Shown: in pieces, positions 33,454-43,712 of the stretch
Position numbering within the stretch: the stretch's first letter is position 1
Layout of the letters: each line of letters begins with the position of its first letter
Assembly: GCA_959604825.1 (NCBI GenBank)
Contig: CAUHCN010000007.1
Span: 1 to 64,000, forward strand
Origin: an uncultured Collinsella sp.
Lineage (GTDB): Bacteria > Actinomycetota > Coriobacteriia > Coriobacteriales > Coriobacteriaceae
Direction: 5' to 3'
Length of the DNA stretch: 64,000 nucleotides
The notes under the pieces: generated by a model
What the model saw: only the letters and a program-made list of their open reading frames with translations
What the model was told of the DNA's origin: nothing
Databases searched by the model: none
Translations under genes and position numbers: made by a program

Positions 33454-34683
33454 ATGGATCGAAACGAACTCGACCCCAGCGTCCCCAGCGCCACGGAGGT
33501 CAAGAAGATTCCCCTCATCATTAAGGTGTACGCCGTCCTGTGCATCCTATCCGGCGTGGGCACACTCCCGTCGGTCGCTGCCTTTATGTGGCAGGTCATC
33601 ACCGCGCTCATCAACGGCAACGCCGCCGAAAAGCTCGGCGACAATATGCTGGTCTCGGTTGGACTCATCGTCGCCGGCATCATGCTCTCTGCGGCAAGTG
33701 CCGTCATCCTGATCATCTTTGGCCTGGACCTTATCAAAAACCAGCGCCGCAACGCCGCCCGCCTGTCCTACATCCTTATTGCATTCACCGTCGTCGAGCT
33801 TTTGGTCGACGTGATGCTCCAGGGCATCGGGCCCTTCCTGCTGCGTCCCGCGATCCAGCTCGGCATCCTCGTTGCACTTTCAGCAACCGTCGACCCCACG
33901 CTGCGCCAGGAGCGCGAACTGCAGCGCCGCCTGCAGGAGATGCTCGACCGTGACGCCGCGGCGGAGGGCATGCTCGGCCGCGATGAAACCGGCGAGGGCT
34001 ACATCAAGCTCAACTACTTCAACCTGTTCTGGGTATTCTTTGTCTGCTGCGTGCTCGGCCTGATCGCCGAGGACATCTGGCACATGACGGTCGACGACCC
34101 GGGCGTCTACCAGAACCGCGCCGGCATGCTGTTTGGCCCCTTCAGCCCCATCTACGGATTTGGCGCCGTGCTCATGACCATGGTGCTTAACCGCTTCTAC
34201 AAAAAGAACCCCATCATCATTTTCCTGGTGAGCGCCCTGCTCGGCGCCAGCTTTGAGGTGTTCGTGGGCTGGTTTATGCAGACCGCGTTTGGCGTGGTCT
34301 CGTGGAGCTACTCGCACATAACGCTGTTCGGTTTGCCCGATCCGCTCGTGGTCCTCACGGGCGGACGCACCTGCACGGGCTTCGCCTGCCTGTGGGGCCT
34401 GGGCGGCCTCATCTGGATCAAGCTGCTGCTGCCGAGGCTGCTTAAGCTTATCAACAAGATCCCCTGGAAGAGCCGCTACTCGGCCACCGTCATCTTTACC
34501 GTTATCATGCTGGTCGACGGTGTCATGACGCTGCAGTCGCTCGACTACTGGTACCAGCGCGTTAACGGCACGGAGCCGGACATTCCCGTCGCACAGTTCT
34601 ACGGAGAGCACTTCGATAACGAGTACATGGAAAACCGCTTCCAGAGCATGACCATGAGCCCCAAGGATGCGACGCGCGTATAG
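33454..34683 (+). CDS. Putative membrane protein, CmpB-like ABC permease family
   Basis: A 409-residue multi-pass membrane protein. The first 140 residues hold four hydrophobic helices (about 20-50, 62-90, 100-140). After an amphipathic QERELQRRLQEML stretch, the second half (about 183-390) matches the PF06541-type putative ABC transporter permease family (GMLFGPFSPIYGFGAVLMTM, SFEVFVGWFMQTAFGVVSWSY). No ATPase or binding protein adjoins. Transport function is inferred from the family name only. GAGAAAGG precedes the ATG. Confidence 0.75.
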   Translation: MDRNELDPSVPSATEVKKIPLIIKVYAVLCILSGVGTLPSVAAFMWQVITALINGNAAEKLGDNMLVSVGLIVAGIMLSAASAVILIIFGLDLIKNQRRNAARLSYILIAFTVVELLVDVMLQGIGPFLLRPAIQLGILVALSATVDPTLRQERELQRRLQEMLDRDAAAEGMLGRDETGEGYIKLNYFNLFWVFFVCCVLGLIAEDIWHMTVDDPGVYQNRAGMLFGPFSPIYGFGAVLMTMVLNRFYKKNPIIIFLVSALLGASFEVFVGWFMQTAFGVVSWSYSHITLFGLPDPLVVLTGGRTCTGFACLWGLGGLIWIKLLLPRLLKLINKIPWKSRYSATVIFTVIMLVDGVMTLQSLDYWYQRVNGTEPDIPVAQFYGEHFDNEYMENRFQSMTMSPKDATRV

Positions 34684-34706
34684 CGCTCACCGCGCCCAAA
34701 ACGCAA

Positions 34707-34745
34707 AATGCCCGCCGGTATCACACGTACCGGTGGGCATTTTTA
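34707..34745 (+). terminator. Intrinsic terminator of the membrane-protein gene
   Basis: Stem ATGCCCGCCGGTA (34708-34720) and TACCGGTGGGCAT (34728-34740) with a T5 tract. Confidence 0.88.
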
Positions 34746-34773
34746 TAAACGATCCTTCTATCGACGCAATCCT

Positions 34774-35193
34774 CTATGCCTCGCGCTCGACCTCACTCAC
34801 GCATTCGTTCTTGATGGTGCCAACGAGCGCCTGCAGTGCATCGACCACGTGTGGGCGAATGTCCCCGCCGATAAGCACGAGCATGATGTCGTCACCTACG
34901 GTAAGCTCGCCGCTTGCCAGCCACACGCGCACATAGCCGATACCCGGCATCGCGCGCGTAGCCTCGATAGCAGACCGTACCTTTTCGGCGTCGTAGTCAA
35001 AGACCATGCCGCCCACCCTGTGGCCTGGCGCCACGCCATCGGTCTCGACTCCGCGCACCTCAGCCTTGGGCGTCGCGCGCACCACACCGTTATGCGTCAG
35101 ATACATCCCACAGCCTGCCGCCGAAGCATCGGCCTTGGCCTCGCGCAGCCAAGCATCAATCGAAGGCATCAATTTGCCACTCTCGAGCATCAT
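34774..35193 (-). CDS. MoaE-like molybdopterin synthase family protein
   Basis: A 139-residue protein resembling the large subunit of molybdopterin synthase. GMYLTHNGVVRA (29-40) matches the GAVVTFxGxVR strand, VGGMVFDYD the second strand, and VRVWLASGELTVGDDIMLVLIGG the conserved core where MoaE has HRxGxLxVGE. The active-site Lys-rich C-terminus is shortened (GTIKNECVSEVE). No other molybdopterin gene is in the window. GGGAG precedes ATG 35193. Confidence 0.68.
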   Translation of the reverse strand: MMLESGKLMPSIDAWLREAKADASAAGCGMYLTHNGVVRATPKAEVRGVETDGVAPGHRVGGMVFDYDAEKVRSAIEATRAMPGIGYVRVWLASGELTVGDDIMLVLIGGDIRPHVVDALQALVGTIKNECVSEVEREA

Positions 35194-35257
35194 TTCTCCC
35201 TTACCGTCGTCGAGTAGCCAATTTGGGACGGGGCCTTTTTAGCTACTCTCGAACAAC

Positions 35258-36256
35258 TTATTCCTCGACCGGCGTGAGCACCATGACGGCGCGTGTGTTG
35301 CTCAGCGACAGCGAACGACAGGTCACAAGCGTTACAACCTTAGTTGCCGAAGCGGCACGATCGGTAGCATCACTCGCCACGGCAGAAGCGCCGTCGAGCA
35401 TCTCGGACAGGTAGTTCTTAAGTCCGTCGTCGCCCTCAAAATTGGTCGTGCGCGCCTTGGCATACGTGTCCTCGACCACCTTGGTCGCCAGCGGACGCAG
35501 CTTATACGTCGCATCGCGCGTGATGTAGTACACAAACTCGATGCTATCGAACGTCGCCTGATCAGTGGTGTCCGAAATCACGTTGAACATCGATCCGTCG
35601 TTCATATGGTGGCCGTAGATCGTGGTCTGCTGGTCGACCATTCCCGGCGCGGTGTCATCGCTATCCAAGAAGATGGCACCCGAGGCGTTAGCCGTTCCGT
35701 CGAACAGCGTGTTGAGGTATTTGGAGTTGTTGTTGGTCTGCACCACGGGATAGTTGATGTTGGTTCCCGGCACGTAAATCCAACCCACAATCTCGGGGTT
35801 CGTCTGAGCAAGCGCATCAAAGTCGATAATCGGCACGCCGCTGGCATCCTTATCGCTTACATATTGCTTCTCGATTTTCTGATACGAATCGCTCGCCTGC
35901 TTATAGCCAATCTGGGCATTAATAAAGATAGCGGCGGCGGCGACAATCAGGCCGATACCGATGATGATGAGCAGAATGGGAATAATGGAGCGGCGCTTTT
36001 TGCGCGGCGGCTCGGTGCAATCCGACGGCGCGGCATGCGATGAGGACCGGGGCGGCTTCTTAGCGGAGCTATAAGACGAAGGACGATATGCGGCCGGCGC
36101 GTCCTGTCGACGATGCGTCGCCGGTGTCACGGGGCGCGGCGCGCGCGGCTGCTGAGGAGAGGATGTCCGACCCTGCTGTACCGCACGGGCAGCACCTGGC
36201 TTCGACGGATCGGGAATCTGAGAAGCCTTGAATCGTTTTCCCTGATAATCGGACAT
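35258..36256 (-). CDS. srtB: Class B sortase
   Basis: A membrane transpeptidase that attaches proteins to the cell wall. The 332-residue protein has a long Pro/Ser-rich cytoplasmic N-terminus (1-85), one membrane helix (about 90-113) and a sortase B domain. The catalytic triad is His216 (YGHHMND), Cys313 (TLVTC) and Arg322 (SNTRAVM). VGWIYVPGTNINYPVVQT is the usual substrate-side strand. The LPXTG-type substrate at 36974-43387 is nearby, but that motif is normally handled by class A or E sortases. It lies between purE and the MoaE-like gene. Confidence 0.93.
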   Translation of the reverse strand: MSDYQGKRFKASQIPDPSKPGAARAVQQGRTSSPQQPRAPRPVTPATHRRQDAPAAYRPSSYSSAKKPPRSSSHAAPSDCTEPPRKKRRSIIPILLIIIGIGLIVAAAAIFINAQIGYKQASDSYQKIEKQYVSDKDASGVPIIDFDALAQTNPEIVGWIYVPGTNINYPVVQTNNNSKYLNTLFDGTANASGAIFLDSDDTAPGMVDQQTTIYGHHMNDGSMFNVISDTTDQATFDSIEFVYYITRDATYKLRPLATKVVEDTYAKARTTNFEGDDGLKNYLSEMLDGASAVASDATDRAASATKVVTLVTCRSLSLSNTRAVMVLTPVEE

Positions 36257-36291
36257 GGCTCTCCTTATACTGCGGTGAAACGGCGGAACGC

Positions 36292-36756
36292 CTAGGCGTC
36301 AGCCATCTCCTGCTTCATCTTCTCGATAACCTTGCGGTACTCGGGGTCGCATGCGCCCAAGATCTGCGTGGCATAGATGGCGGCATTCTTGGCGCCGTTG
36401 ATGGCAACGCAGGCCACGGGTACGCCCGAAGGCATCTGCACCATCGACAGCAGCGAATCCATACCGCCCAGGTCACTCGTCTTCATAGGCACACCGATAA
36501 CCGGCAGCGGCGTAAAGGCAGCCACGACACCACCCAGGTGAGCAGCCTTGCCGGCGGCGGCGATAATCACTTTGATACCGCGATCGGCGGCAGTCGAGGC
36601 CCACTCGTGGACCTTCGCCGGCGTGCGGTGTGCGCTCGCAATGACGAGCTCATAGGGCACACCGAGCGCCTCGAGCTCGGCGGTGCAGCCTTCCATAACA
36701 CCCAGATCGGACTTGGAGCCCATGATGATCCCGACAACCGGCTTTTGATCTGCCAT
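36292..36756 (-). CDS. purE: N5-carboxyaminoimidazole ribonucleotide mutase
   Basis: Converts N5-CAIR to CAIR in purine synthesis. The 154-residue protein has GIIMGSKSDLGVM (7-19), ASAHRTP with the catalytic His, AAAGKAAHLGGVVA and MPSGVPVACVAINGAKNAA. AGGAGG lies nine bases before ATG 36756; an upstream TTG at 36762 is less likely. It stands apart from the other pur genes, downstream of nothing obvious. Confidence 0.95.
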   Translation of the reverse strand: MADQKPVVGIIMGSKSDLGVMEGCTAELEALGVPYELVIASAHRTPAKVHEWASTAADRGIKVIIAAAGKAAHLGGVVAAFTPLPVIGVPMKTSDLGGMDSLLSMVQMPSGVPVACVAINGAKNAAIYATQILGACDPEYRKVIEKMKQEMADA

Positions 36757-36908
36757 AAACAAAGACCTCCTGTTGAGAGCGGTGACGCGGCGAATCCGCG
36801 ACCCTTAACTGCAAATAATTCAAGTATAGCCGCCGATGCTGATGTGTTCGGCGGGAGACGGAACGCTTTGCGAGATTAAGGCCGAAGGGTCGGAGCTTTC
36901 CGCCTACA

Positions 36909-36955
36909 TTCAAAAAGCGTGCCCACCGTCCTTGGGTGGGACGGCGGGCACGCTT
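36909..36955 (-). terminator. Terminator of the GH31 gene
   Basis: Long stem GCGTGCCC-A-CCGTCC (36919-36933) against GGACGG-C-GGGCACGC (about 36940-36955), preceded on the plus strand by AAAAA (36913-36917), which gives the U tract on the minus strand. Confidence 0.85.
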
Positions 36956-36973
36956 GCTTAGCTGTTGCTGGGG

Positions 36974-39900
36974 CTACTTAGCCTTGCTGCGACGATGGAA
37001 GAAAGCGCCGATTGCGGCGATGATGGCGCCAAGACCACCGACGGTCGCGACGGTCGCCGCCGTCTGGTCTCCGGTATTGGGAATCGCCGAGCCGTTCTTC
37101 TTGCTGCCCTGGGCCTTGTCGCCTGCGGGCTTGCCCGCCTGGTTGCCGCCGTTCGAGCCATTGCCGGAACCCTGGTTGCCCGAGCCGCCCTGGTTGCCGG
37201 AATCGGCATCCTTGAGGCTCTCAATGGCCAGCTTGAGCTGGCCATAGGCCGCCTGGATCTGGGTGTCGGAAGCATTCTCATCACCCAAGACGTCCTCGGC
37301 GTAGGTAATGGCATCCGTCAGGGCCTTGACAGACTCGGCCGTCTTGCCCCTGGTGTCAGTCTCCTTCGCCTGCTTGACCAGGGCCTTGAGCTGCTTCTTA
37401 GTCGGATTCTCGACCGGGGCCACCGGGGTCTTCTCGAGCGCGCCGCGGGCGCTCTCGAGCGCTCTGAGCGCCTGGTCGACCTCGTCCTGCGTGGCGTTCT
37501 CGTCGCTCAAGATGGCGCGGGCGCTCGCCAGGGCGTTCTCGAGCGCCGTCCAGGAGGCCTCGGTGTAGTCACCGGCCTTGAGGTCGCCGGCAGCAACCTC
37601 GGCATCAACCTTTTCGATCGCGGTAGCGAGATCATCCTTCGCCACCGGATCGAGGACGGCCGTACCGTAGAACTTGAGCTCTGCCATGCTGCAGTAGGCA
37701 TCAACGTCGCCTCCGCCGGCGTGAATCACCTTGACGGTCACGTAGCGACCGCGCGCGGCGCCAAAGCTCATCTGTTTCCAGTCGCCACGGTCGGTGAGCA
37801 CGCGGCCGTCGTTGTCGAAGGCGAACGTACCCATCGACGCGGCGGTGCCCATCTCATAACCGTCGGCAGTGTCGGAGACCAGTATCTCGGCCTCGAAGAT
37901 ATCGCCGTTAGTGCCGCCGTCCTGGCGCGGCAGGAATGTAACGTCGGTGAGATCGTAGTCGCGGCCCAGGTCGACACTCAGATACTGGGGCATACCGGTC
38001 CCATGGGCCCAGTCGCTGTGCCAAAGCGTCCGCTCGTCGCCGTCGAGAGCGTTGACGGCGTTGCTGCCCTCGTAGTCGGCCTCACTCGAGAAGCGGGCCA
38101 CCTTGACGTTCTTGCGGTTCTCGGGCGTGTTGATGAGAATCTTCTCATCGACAGGGCGCATCTTGAGGCCGTCGATTGCCTTCTCGATCTTGACTGTGGC
38201 GTCTGCGACATCCTTCTTGCTATAGCTGCCTTGGCCGCCGTCGAGGAGCTTCTGAGCCGCCTCGACCGCAGTGGTGAGAGCTGCATAGGAATCCTTAGTG
38301 TAGACGGACTCGCTGTAGCCCGCGGCCTTGGAAAGCGCTGCCACGAGCGCAGAGGTATCGACACCAGCCTTGACCTCGACCTCATAGGATGCGGTCTTGG
38401 AGGGGTCGAGTACCGACGCCACCGTGATCTTTGCCTTGCCGGCCTTGTTGGCACGCAGGTAGTAGCTCACGCTATCGCCAGCCTGAACAGCGGAGACGCT
38501 TACCACAGAGGGGTCGGAGCTCTCGACCGTCACATAGGGGTAGCCGGCGCTCTCAGGCGTGGCCTTGGCGTCGACGAGCGTAACGTCGCCTTCAAAGAAC
38601 TCGGTCTGGTTCTTGCCTAGCTCGACACCCTCGATGGCCTCGACACCCTGCGTGTAGTTGAAGTTGACCTCACGCAGTGTGAGCATCTGGTCACCCGATG
38701 CCTCAAGCGGCGTGACCTCGACCTTGGTCGCCTTCTTGCCCTTGTTCTCGGCAGAGAGGCCAAAGGCGTAGCGAGCCCGGAAGGAATCGTACTCCCCGCC
38801 CGCGAACTCTTGGGTCGAGCCATCCTCGAACGTCACGACAGCCTTGATCTTCTGCACGGTTCCGTTGCCACCGTTGCGGTTAACGACCTCGACACTATCG
38901 AGTTTCGACGGCGTCTTAAATGCGAATGTCATCGTGGTGGGAAGCTTCACGTAACTCGGAAGCTTACCCTCGCTGTCCCAGTTGCCGCTCCAGTTCCATA
39001 GGAACTCAAAGCCGTTGTCGCCCTCGTTATTATCGAACAGCGCGTTATAGCTCTTCTGCTGGATAAGTTTCTCGACGTTGGTCCCGTCGTCGGTCGTGAG
39101 CTCATCGTTGGTCATCGTGATGTTGAAGGCATCCTGACCGTACTCGGCGACCGTTGGCTGAGGAACATCCGGCATCGTCACCGTGCCGTCGCTCGCAAAC
39201 TCAAGTGCGTCGCATGCCGGACCGATGAGCCAAGATGTCGAGGGCAGTTCGACCTTGCCGGCGGTCTTGGCCTTGAGCTTGAAACTCGCCACCGCGCCGG
39301 TACCGTTGTAGAGCTTGCCATCGCCGCGGTTGGCAAAGGCGAGATTGATAGTCTGCGTTCTGTCCGCGAACTGGACCTTCTCGCGAGACAGGTTCTCCAT
39401 GCCGGCAGTCGAGCCGTCCTGCGCGATGCTCTCGGACACAAACTCGAACTGGTCGCTCTTGAAGTTGACGAGAGCGCCCAGGGCGTTGACGTTCTTGGCG
39501 TCGGCCGCATAGACATCAACGGTGATCTCATCACCGGCCTCGACCTCGGTCTTGCTCGGAATCACCGCGAGCGAACCTGCGAGCTTGCCCTTTTGTTTAG
39601 TGCCGCCGTCAAGACCCGCCATGGTGAACGAGTAATCGTAGACGTCGTAAACGCCGTTATCGTTGAGGTCGGCGAAGTGGTCGCGGATCTGCGAACCGAA
39701 CGTCGGGGTATCGGGCTCGCGGTTCTCGAGGCCCAGATAGTTCTTCATGTTGGAGTAGTCTCCGTCGGAGATCGTGGCCTTGTTGAGGTTGGAGCCCACG
39801 GCGAAGCCATCCGTGCCGTCGGTCTTGTAGATGGCAATCTCGGACGCGGAGAAGAAATTGCCGACCGAGGCGAGCGGTGTCATGCGCACGTAACGGGCGG

Positions 39901-42900
39901 CCACGGTGCCGTCAAACGCTACCGTCTTACAATCAGCGGAACGTGCCCAATCGACCTCCTGGCTCGTCCAGTGGACGCCATCGAGACTCGTCTCAACACG
40001 CATCTTGGTCACAGTGCCGTTGCCGGCGTCATCGCGCGGATAGTACTCGAGCTTATCGAGCTTGTAAGCGCGTCCATAGTCAACGGTAAGCGCCTTGCCT
40101 AGATCGTTGCCACCGGAGTGGAAACCGCCGTCGCCCGACTGGAACTCATGGTCGAAGGCAAGCTCGGCCTTATGGCTGCCGTAAAGTGAGCCCTCCCAGG
40201 TGATTTCCTCGGCGTCGGGGACGTTCCGCCACGGATCGAGTGCGGAGTTCGCCTCGAGCACATCGCTCCAGGCGGAGTAACCCTCGGCGTTGCGTGAACG
40301 AATCTGGTAGGTGTGCTTGCTATTGTAGGCGAGGTCGGTGTGCGTGAACTCGGCCGCATCACCCACGGCAAACACAGTGCCGTCGACCTTAAGGTCGTAG
40401 GAGGTAGCACCATCGACCTTTCCCCAGGTGAGCTTGATGCTCGTTGGGGTCGTGACGTCCTCGGGGGCAGCAAGGTTCGTGGGTGCGGAGAGGTTCTCGT
40501 TGAGGCGATCGGCTGTGAGCGTGGCGTCGGCGTTCACGAAACCGCCCAGCTCAAGCGTCTGCGCCGCTGCAGCAACATCGGTCTTCGCGAACTTGACGTA
40601 GACCTTGGGGTTCGTGGTGATCTTGGTGTTGTTGAAGCTCTCGCCCTGCTCGGCCTCGGTGCCGTCCGCATCGCTGCCGTAGTGGTTGAGGTTGGGGGTC
40701 TCGCTGTAGAAGTAGACCGCCTGGCCGGCCTCGGGGGTCGCGGCGTCAAAGGCCTCCTGCGAGTCGACCTCAACCACGTTGAGTGCGGATCCGCCGTTCT
40801 TGGCGACAACGCTCGTGGGCTTGGCGGACACATTGGCCACGAAGGTCGTGGTGCGGTTGGAGTCGTAGCCGTTGTAGCCGCCCTGCGAGGCCTCGGCGGT
40901 AAAGGTCGCGGTGCCGCCTGCGGCCTTGGAGCTGTAGACGGTGCTCACATGCTCACCGTAGGAGATATTGTCGATCGTGCCGTAGGAATCGTCCTCAGTC
41001 GTGTTGTTTTCGATGGAGGAGCCGTCGTCCTCGTACTGCGTAAAGGTGCCGTCGCCCTCGGTGGCGAAGAACTCGACGATACGCTGACTGCGGTCGGTAC
41101 CCTTGGTGTTGGTGTCGCTCACTGCCTCGGGGTTGTTGTTCTCGGCGTACATCGGCACGATAGCGTTGGCCTTCACAAACAGCGGCAGCTTCCAAAGCGG
41201 AGCCTCGTAGTTGTTGAGAACCTGGCCGCCGCGATACTGCTTACCCGAGAAGTAGTCGATCCAGATGGTGGGATTCTCGTCGGTGCCGTAGTTGGGGAGG
41301 TAGATCCCATTGCGAATGTCGTTGCCGTTCTCATCTGCCTGGGTATCCTGATACACCGGTGCCACTAGGAAGTTCTCACCGAACATATACTGGTACTGTG
41401 TCGAAGTGCTTGCGGCGTACTCGGAGTTGTCAGAAAGCAGCATGGCGCGGATCATGGGCAGGCCGGCATCGCCGTTACCCGTGTCGATGTTGGCCGCCGA
41501 GGCCGCGCTCGTGTAGATATAGGGCATGAGCTGCGCCTTGAGCTTGAGGTAGAAGCGCGAGATGCCTGTGTAGGGATCGCCGTGCGTCATGGGCGATTTA
41601 CGGTAGGTGCCCCAACCGTCCATGTCAAGCATAGAGGGCGTGAACGTCTTCCACTGGTAGTCACGCGCAGAGATGATGGGGTCGCCGCCAAAGATGCCAT
41701 CCATGTCGGAGCCGATGTTGGGGTTGCCCGAAAGACTCTGACCGATATACGTGGGGATATGGAAGCGAATGTACTCCCAGTTACCGCCATACTGGTCTCC
41801 GGTCCAAATGCCACCAAAGCGCTGCGTGCCGGCCCAACCATCGAGCGTGATGATGTTGGGGCGCTTGTTAGCGCCGGTCGTCACCGTGTCATAAGCTGTC
41901 TTGATGCCATTGAGACCAAAGGAGTAGCCAGATCCAACCCAGGCAACGTCGGTCTTAAGGGTAGTGATGCCTCCCGTCTTGACCTCGGCGTCGAAGTCGC
42001 GAAGCAGATGCCACGGGGTCTCAGGGTTGCTGTCGGGCTCAAGGTTGGACTGGGTCCACAAGCCCGTGCTCACACCCTTGGAGTTGGCATACTCGGTGAA
42101 CTTCTTAAGGTTGTCGACATTGGCACGCACAGCGTTAAGGCGGTCGGCCGAGCTCGCTCCGTCGGAGTTGACGCCGCCGGTCTTGTAGTAACCGTTCTGG
42201 CCATAGCCGGCGCCGTAGCCGTCGTTCGGCAGGAACCAGCCGAGCGGCATGTCGTTGTCCTCGTAGTCATCGATAACCTGCCGAGCAGAGAACTGGCGGT
42301 CGAAATCGGTCGCTTTCATGTTCTCGGTATCAACCGTAGGGCCCTCACCGTTGAGCGTCTCGGCCGCAAGTGTGCCGTCGAGCTTGTAGCCCGTCGACAT
42401 GCCAGACTCGTACTTAACGTCGCCCTTCTCGCTCGAGGACTTGCTGCCCTTGGTCTCCCACTTCTTTTGACCCGAGGTCGTTGACCAGCCATCACGGTTA
42501 TAGGCATTAAGATGACCAAGGTAGAACCCGTACTCGGGCAGCAGTACCGGGTTACCGGTCACCTTGTAGTAGTCCTGCAGCATCTCGGTTGCCACGTTCG
42601 AAGCGCCCTCGTTGGTCGCCACGAAGTAGTAGGCATCAAACTCATTCTCGCTGTGCAAAGTCGTGACCGTCGATGAGTCCGTGGAACCGAAGTCGTAGGA
42701 ACCCTCTGCAAACGTGTTTCGGAGCACGCCGTAGCCGTCACTCGTCCAATAAAACGGGTTGGGCGAGGCAACGCCGCCATCGGTCCAGTTGTTCGTGTTG
42801 GAGATGGCGATCGTCTGGTTGGTGTGCAGGAAGCGTCCGTTCTGGGTGCCGCCGCCAAAGAAGTTCTCGGACTTCTCCTTGGCGAGCGTCTGGACGGTAC

Positions 42901-43387
42901 CCTTCTTATCAAGGTCGAGGGACGCGGACTCGGAAACCACGACACGGTCGCCTGACTTGATACTCATCTTGCCAGTCGCCTTGTCCAGGATCACGGTCGC
43001 CTTTCCGCCGGTGATCTCGATAGTGTCGCCCTTGTCGGCAACCGTCGCACTCGGCTTGCTGTAGGTGTCCGAGGTATCGGGCTGAGCCTGGATTTTAGCC
43101 GTGTGGGACTTACTGCGCGGTGTGGCGTAATCGGAAAACTCACCCTTGGGGTCGACGTTATAACGGAAAATACCGTCCTCGAGGAACGTAATACGGCCCT
43201 TGATGCCGTCAGCGAAATCGATGTCGACGACATTCGAGGCAGACTGGGACACGGTCGCTGAGTCGACGCCCTTGAGTGGCGTGGCAATCGCCTGCTGGGG
43301 ATTGGCAAACACGAGCGTCGCTGCAGTGGCAACGAGGACCGCGCTTCCCTTCACCCACCGTTTCGTAAAAATGGAATTCCTGCGCAC
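36974..43387 (-). CDS. Cell-wall GH31 glycosidase, multi-domain, LPXTG-anchored
   Basis: A 2,137-residue secreted enzyme. Order: signal peptide (1 to about 35, ending AIA); GH31 catalytic region (about 60-820) with likely nucleophile Asp480 (LKTDVAW) and acid/base Asp531 (WTGDQ); fibronectin III (about 966-1060); F5/8C carbohydrate-binding domain (about 1055-1186); dockerin-like DLNDNGVYDVYDYS (about 1235); cohesin-like domain (about 1276-1405); a second F5/8C-like domain; a Big-like domain; FIVAR; a third F5/8C (about 1760-1905); two FIVAR repeats; IPNTG sorting motif near 2100, membrane helix and RRSKAK tail. GTG 43387 has AGGAG five bases upstream. GH31 plus Fn3 and F5/8C resembles enterococcal exo-alpha-N-acetylgalactosaminidase (subfamily 18), so mucin O-glycans are a likely target; this is inference. 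Confidence 0.88.
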   Translation of the reverse strand: MRRNSIFTKRWVKGSAVLVATAATLVFANPQQAIATPLKGVDSATVSQSASNVVDIDFADGIKGRITFLEDGIFRYNVDPKGEFSDYATPRSKSHTAKIQAQPDTSDTYSKPSATVADKGDTIEITGGKATVILDKATGKMSIKSGDRVVVSESASLDLDKKGTVQTLAKEKSENFFGGGTQNGRFLHTNQTIAISNTNNWTDGGVASPNPFYWTSDGYGVLRNTFAEGSYDFGSTDSSTVTTLHSENEFDAYYFVATNEGASNVATEMLQDYYKVTGNPVLLPEYGFYLGHLNAYNRDGWSTTSGQKKWETKGSKSSSEKGDVKYESGMSTGYKLDGTLAAETLNGEGPTVDTENMKATDFDRQFSARQVIDDYEDNDMPLGWFLPNDGYGAGYGQNGYYKTGGVNSDGASSADRLNAVRANVDNLKKFTEYANSKGVSTGLWTQSNLEPDSNPETPWHLLRDFDAEVKTGGITTLKTDVAWVGSGYSFGLNGIKTAYDTVTTGANKRPNIITLDGWAGTQRFGGIWTGDQYGGNWEYIRFHIPTYIGQSLSGNPNIGSDMDGIFGGDPIISARDYQWKTFTPSMLDMDGWGTYRKSPMTHGDPYTGISRFYLKLKAQLMPYIYTSAASAANIDTGNGDAGLPMIRAMLLSDNSEYAASTSTQYQYMFGENFLVAPVYQDTQADENGNDIRNGIYLPNYGTDENPTIWIDYFSGKQYRGGQVLNNYEAPLWKLPLFVKANAIVPMYAENNNPEAVSDTNTKGTDRSQRIVEFFATEGDGTFTQYEDDGSSIENNTTEDDSYGTIDNISYGEHVSTVYSSKAAGGTATFTAEASQGGYNGYDSNRTTTFVANVSAKPTSVVAKNGGSALNVVEVDSQEAFDAATPEAGQAVYFYSETPNLNHYGSDADGTEAEQGESFNNTKITTNPKVYVKFAKTDVAAAAQTLELGGFVNADATLTADRLNENLSAPTNLAAPEDVTTPTSIKLTWGKVDGATSYDLKVDGTVFAVGDAAEFTHTDLAYNSKHTYQIRSRNAEGYSAWSDVLEANSALDPWRNVPDAEEITWEGSLYGSHKAELAFDHEFQSGDGGFHSGGNDLGKALTVDYGRAYKLDKLEYYPRDDAGNGTVTKMRVETSLDGVHWTSQEVDWARSADCKTVAFDGTVAARYVRMTPLASVGNFFSASEIAIYKTDGTDGFAVGSNLNKATISDGDYSNMKNYLGLENREPDTPTFGSQIRDHFADLNDNGVYDVYDYSFTMAGLDGGTKQKGKLAGSLAVIPSKTEVEAGDEITVDVYAADAKNVNALGALVNFKSDQFEFVSESIAQDGSTAGMENLSREKVQFADRTQTINLAFANRGDGKLYNGTGAVASFKLKAKTAGKVELPSTSWLIGPACDALEFASDGTVTMPDVPQPTVAEYGQDAFNITMTNDELTTDDGTNVEKLIQQKSYNALFDNNEGDNGFEFLWNWSGNWDSEGKLPSYVKLPTTMTFAFKTPSKLDSVEVVNRNGGNGTVQKIKAVVTFEDGSTQEFAGGEYDSFRARYAFGLSAENKGKKATKVEVTPLEASGDQMLTLREVNFNYTQGVEAIEGVELGKNQTEFFEGDVTLVDAKATPESAGYPYVTVESSDPSVVSVSAVQAGDSVSYYLRANKAGKAKITVASVLDPSKTASYEVEVKAGVDTSALVAALSKAAGYSESVYTKDSYAALTTAVEAAQKLLDGGQGSYSKKDVADATVKIEKAIDGLKMRPVDEKILINTPENRKNVKVARFSSEADYEGSNAVNALDGDERTLWHSDWAHGTGMPQYLSVDLGRDYDLTDVTFLPRQDGGTNGDIFEAEILVSDTADGYEMGTAASMGTFAFDNDGRVLTDRGDWKQMSFGAARGRYVTVKVIHAGGGDVDAYCSMAELKFYGTAVLDPVAKDDLATAIEKVDAEVAAGDLKAGDYTEASWTALENALASARAILSDENATQDEVDQALRALESARGALEKTPVAPVENPTKKQLKALVKQAKETDTRGKTAESVKALTDAITYAEDVLGDENASDTQIQAAYGQLKLAIESLKDADSGNQGGSGNQGSGNGSNGGNQAGKPAGDKAQGSKKNGSAIPNTGDQTAATVATVGGLGAIIAAIGAFFHRRSKAK

Positions 43388-43712
43388 CTGGTCTCCTTTC
43401 TTCCGAGATGCTGAGGTGCCGAGGACGCCCCCCCCCGGCAGCATGGGAAAACGTATCAAACGGGGATGTTCGGTACATTCCGCACAATGGGGCCACCCGT
43501 TACCAAGGGGCCAACTGGTAGTAACCAGATAGCCACCTACTAGGTCATATCAATATATGGGAGCACTTGCGCAACCAAGTTCGGAAGTCCACCAGCGGCA
43601 GTAAAATGAGCGTCAACGGCAATGTGGGCTTAATAAGCCATACCAATTGGTTCTTCAGTCAAATACCAATCTAGCAAAAATGTACTGTTTATCTGGTATT
43701 ACACAGACCATA
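43388..43712. other. Non-coding leader region of the GH31 gene
   Basis: This AT-richer stretch between the MarR and GH31 genes probably holds the GH31 promoter. ATACCAAT occurs twice (about 43639 and 43665), once followed by TGG and once by CTAG, and could be regulator half-sites. A run of eight C at 43429-43436 precedes the gene. Nothing here can be assigned firmly. Confidence 0.4.

Noticed and set aside
35211..35240. Terminator of the sortase gene
   Set aside because: GAGTAGC/GCTACTC can pair, but no U tract follows on the minus strand; the T run lies inside the loop.
36965..38620. 551-codon open frame on the plus strand
   Set aside because: Antisense to the C-terminal repeats of the GH31 gene; the composition is that of a reverse-frame shadow.
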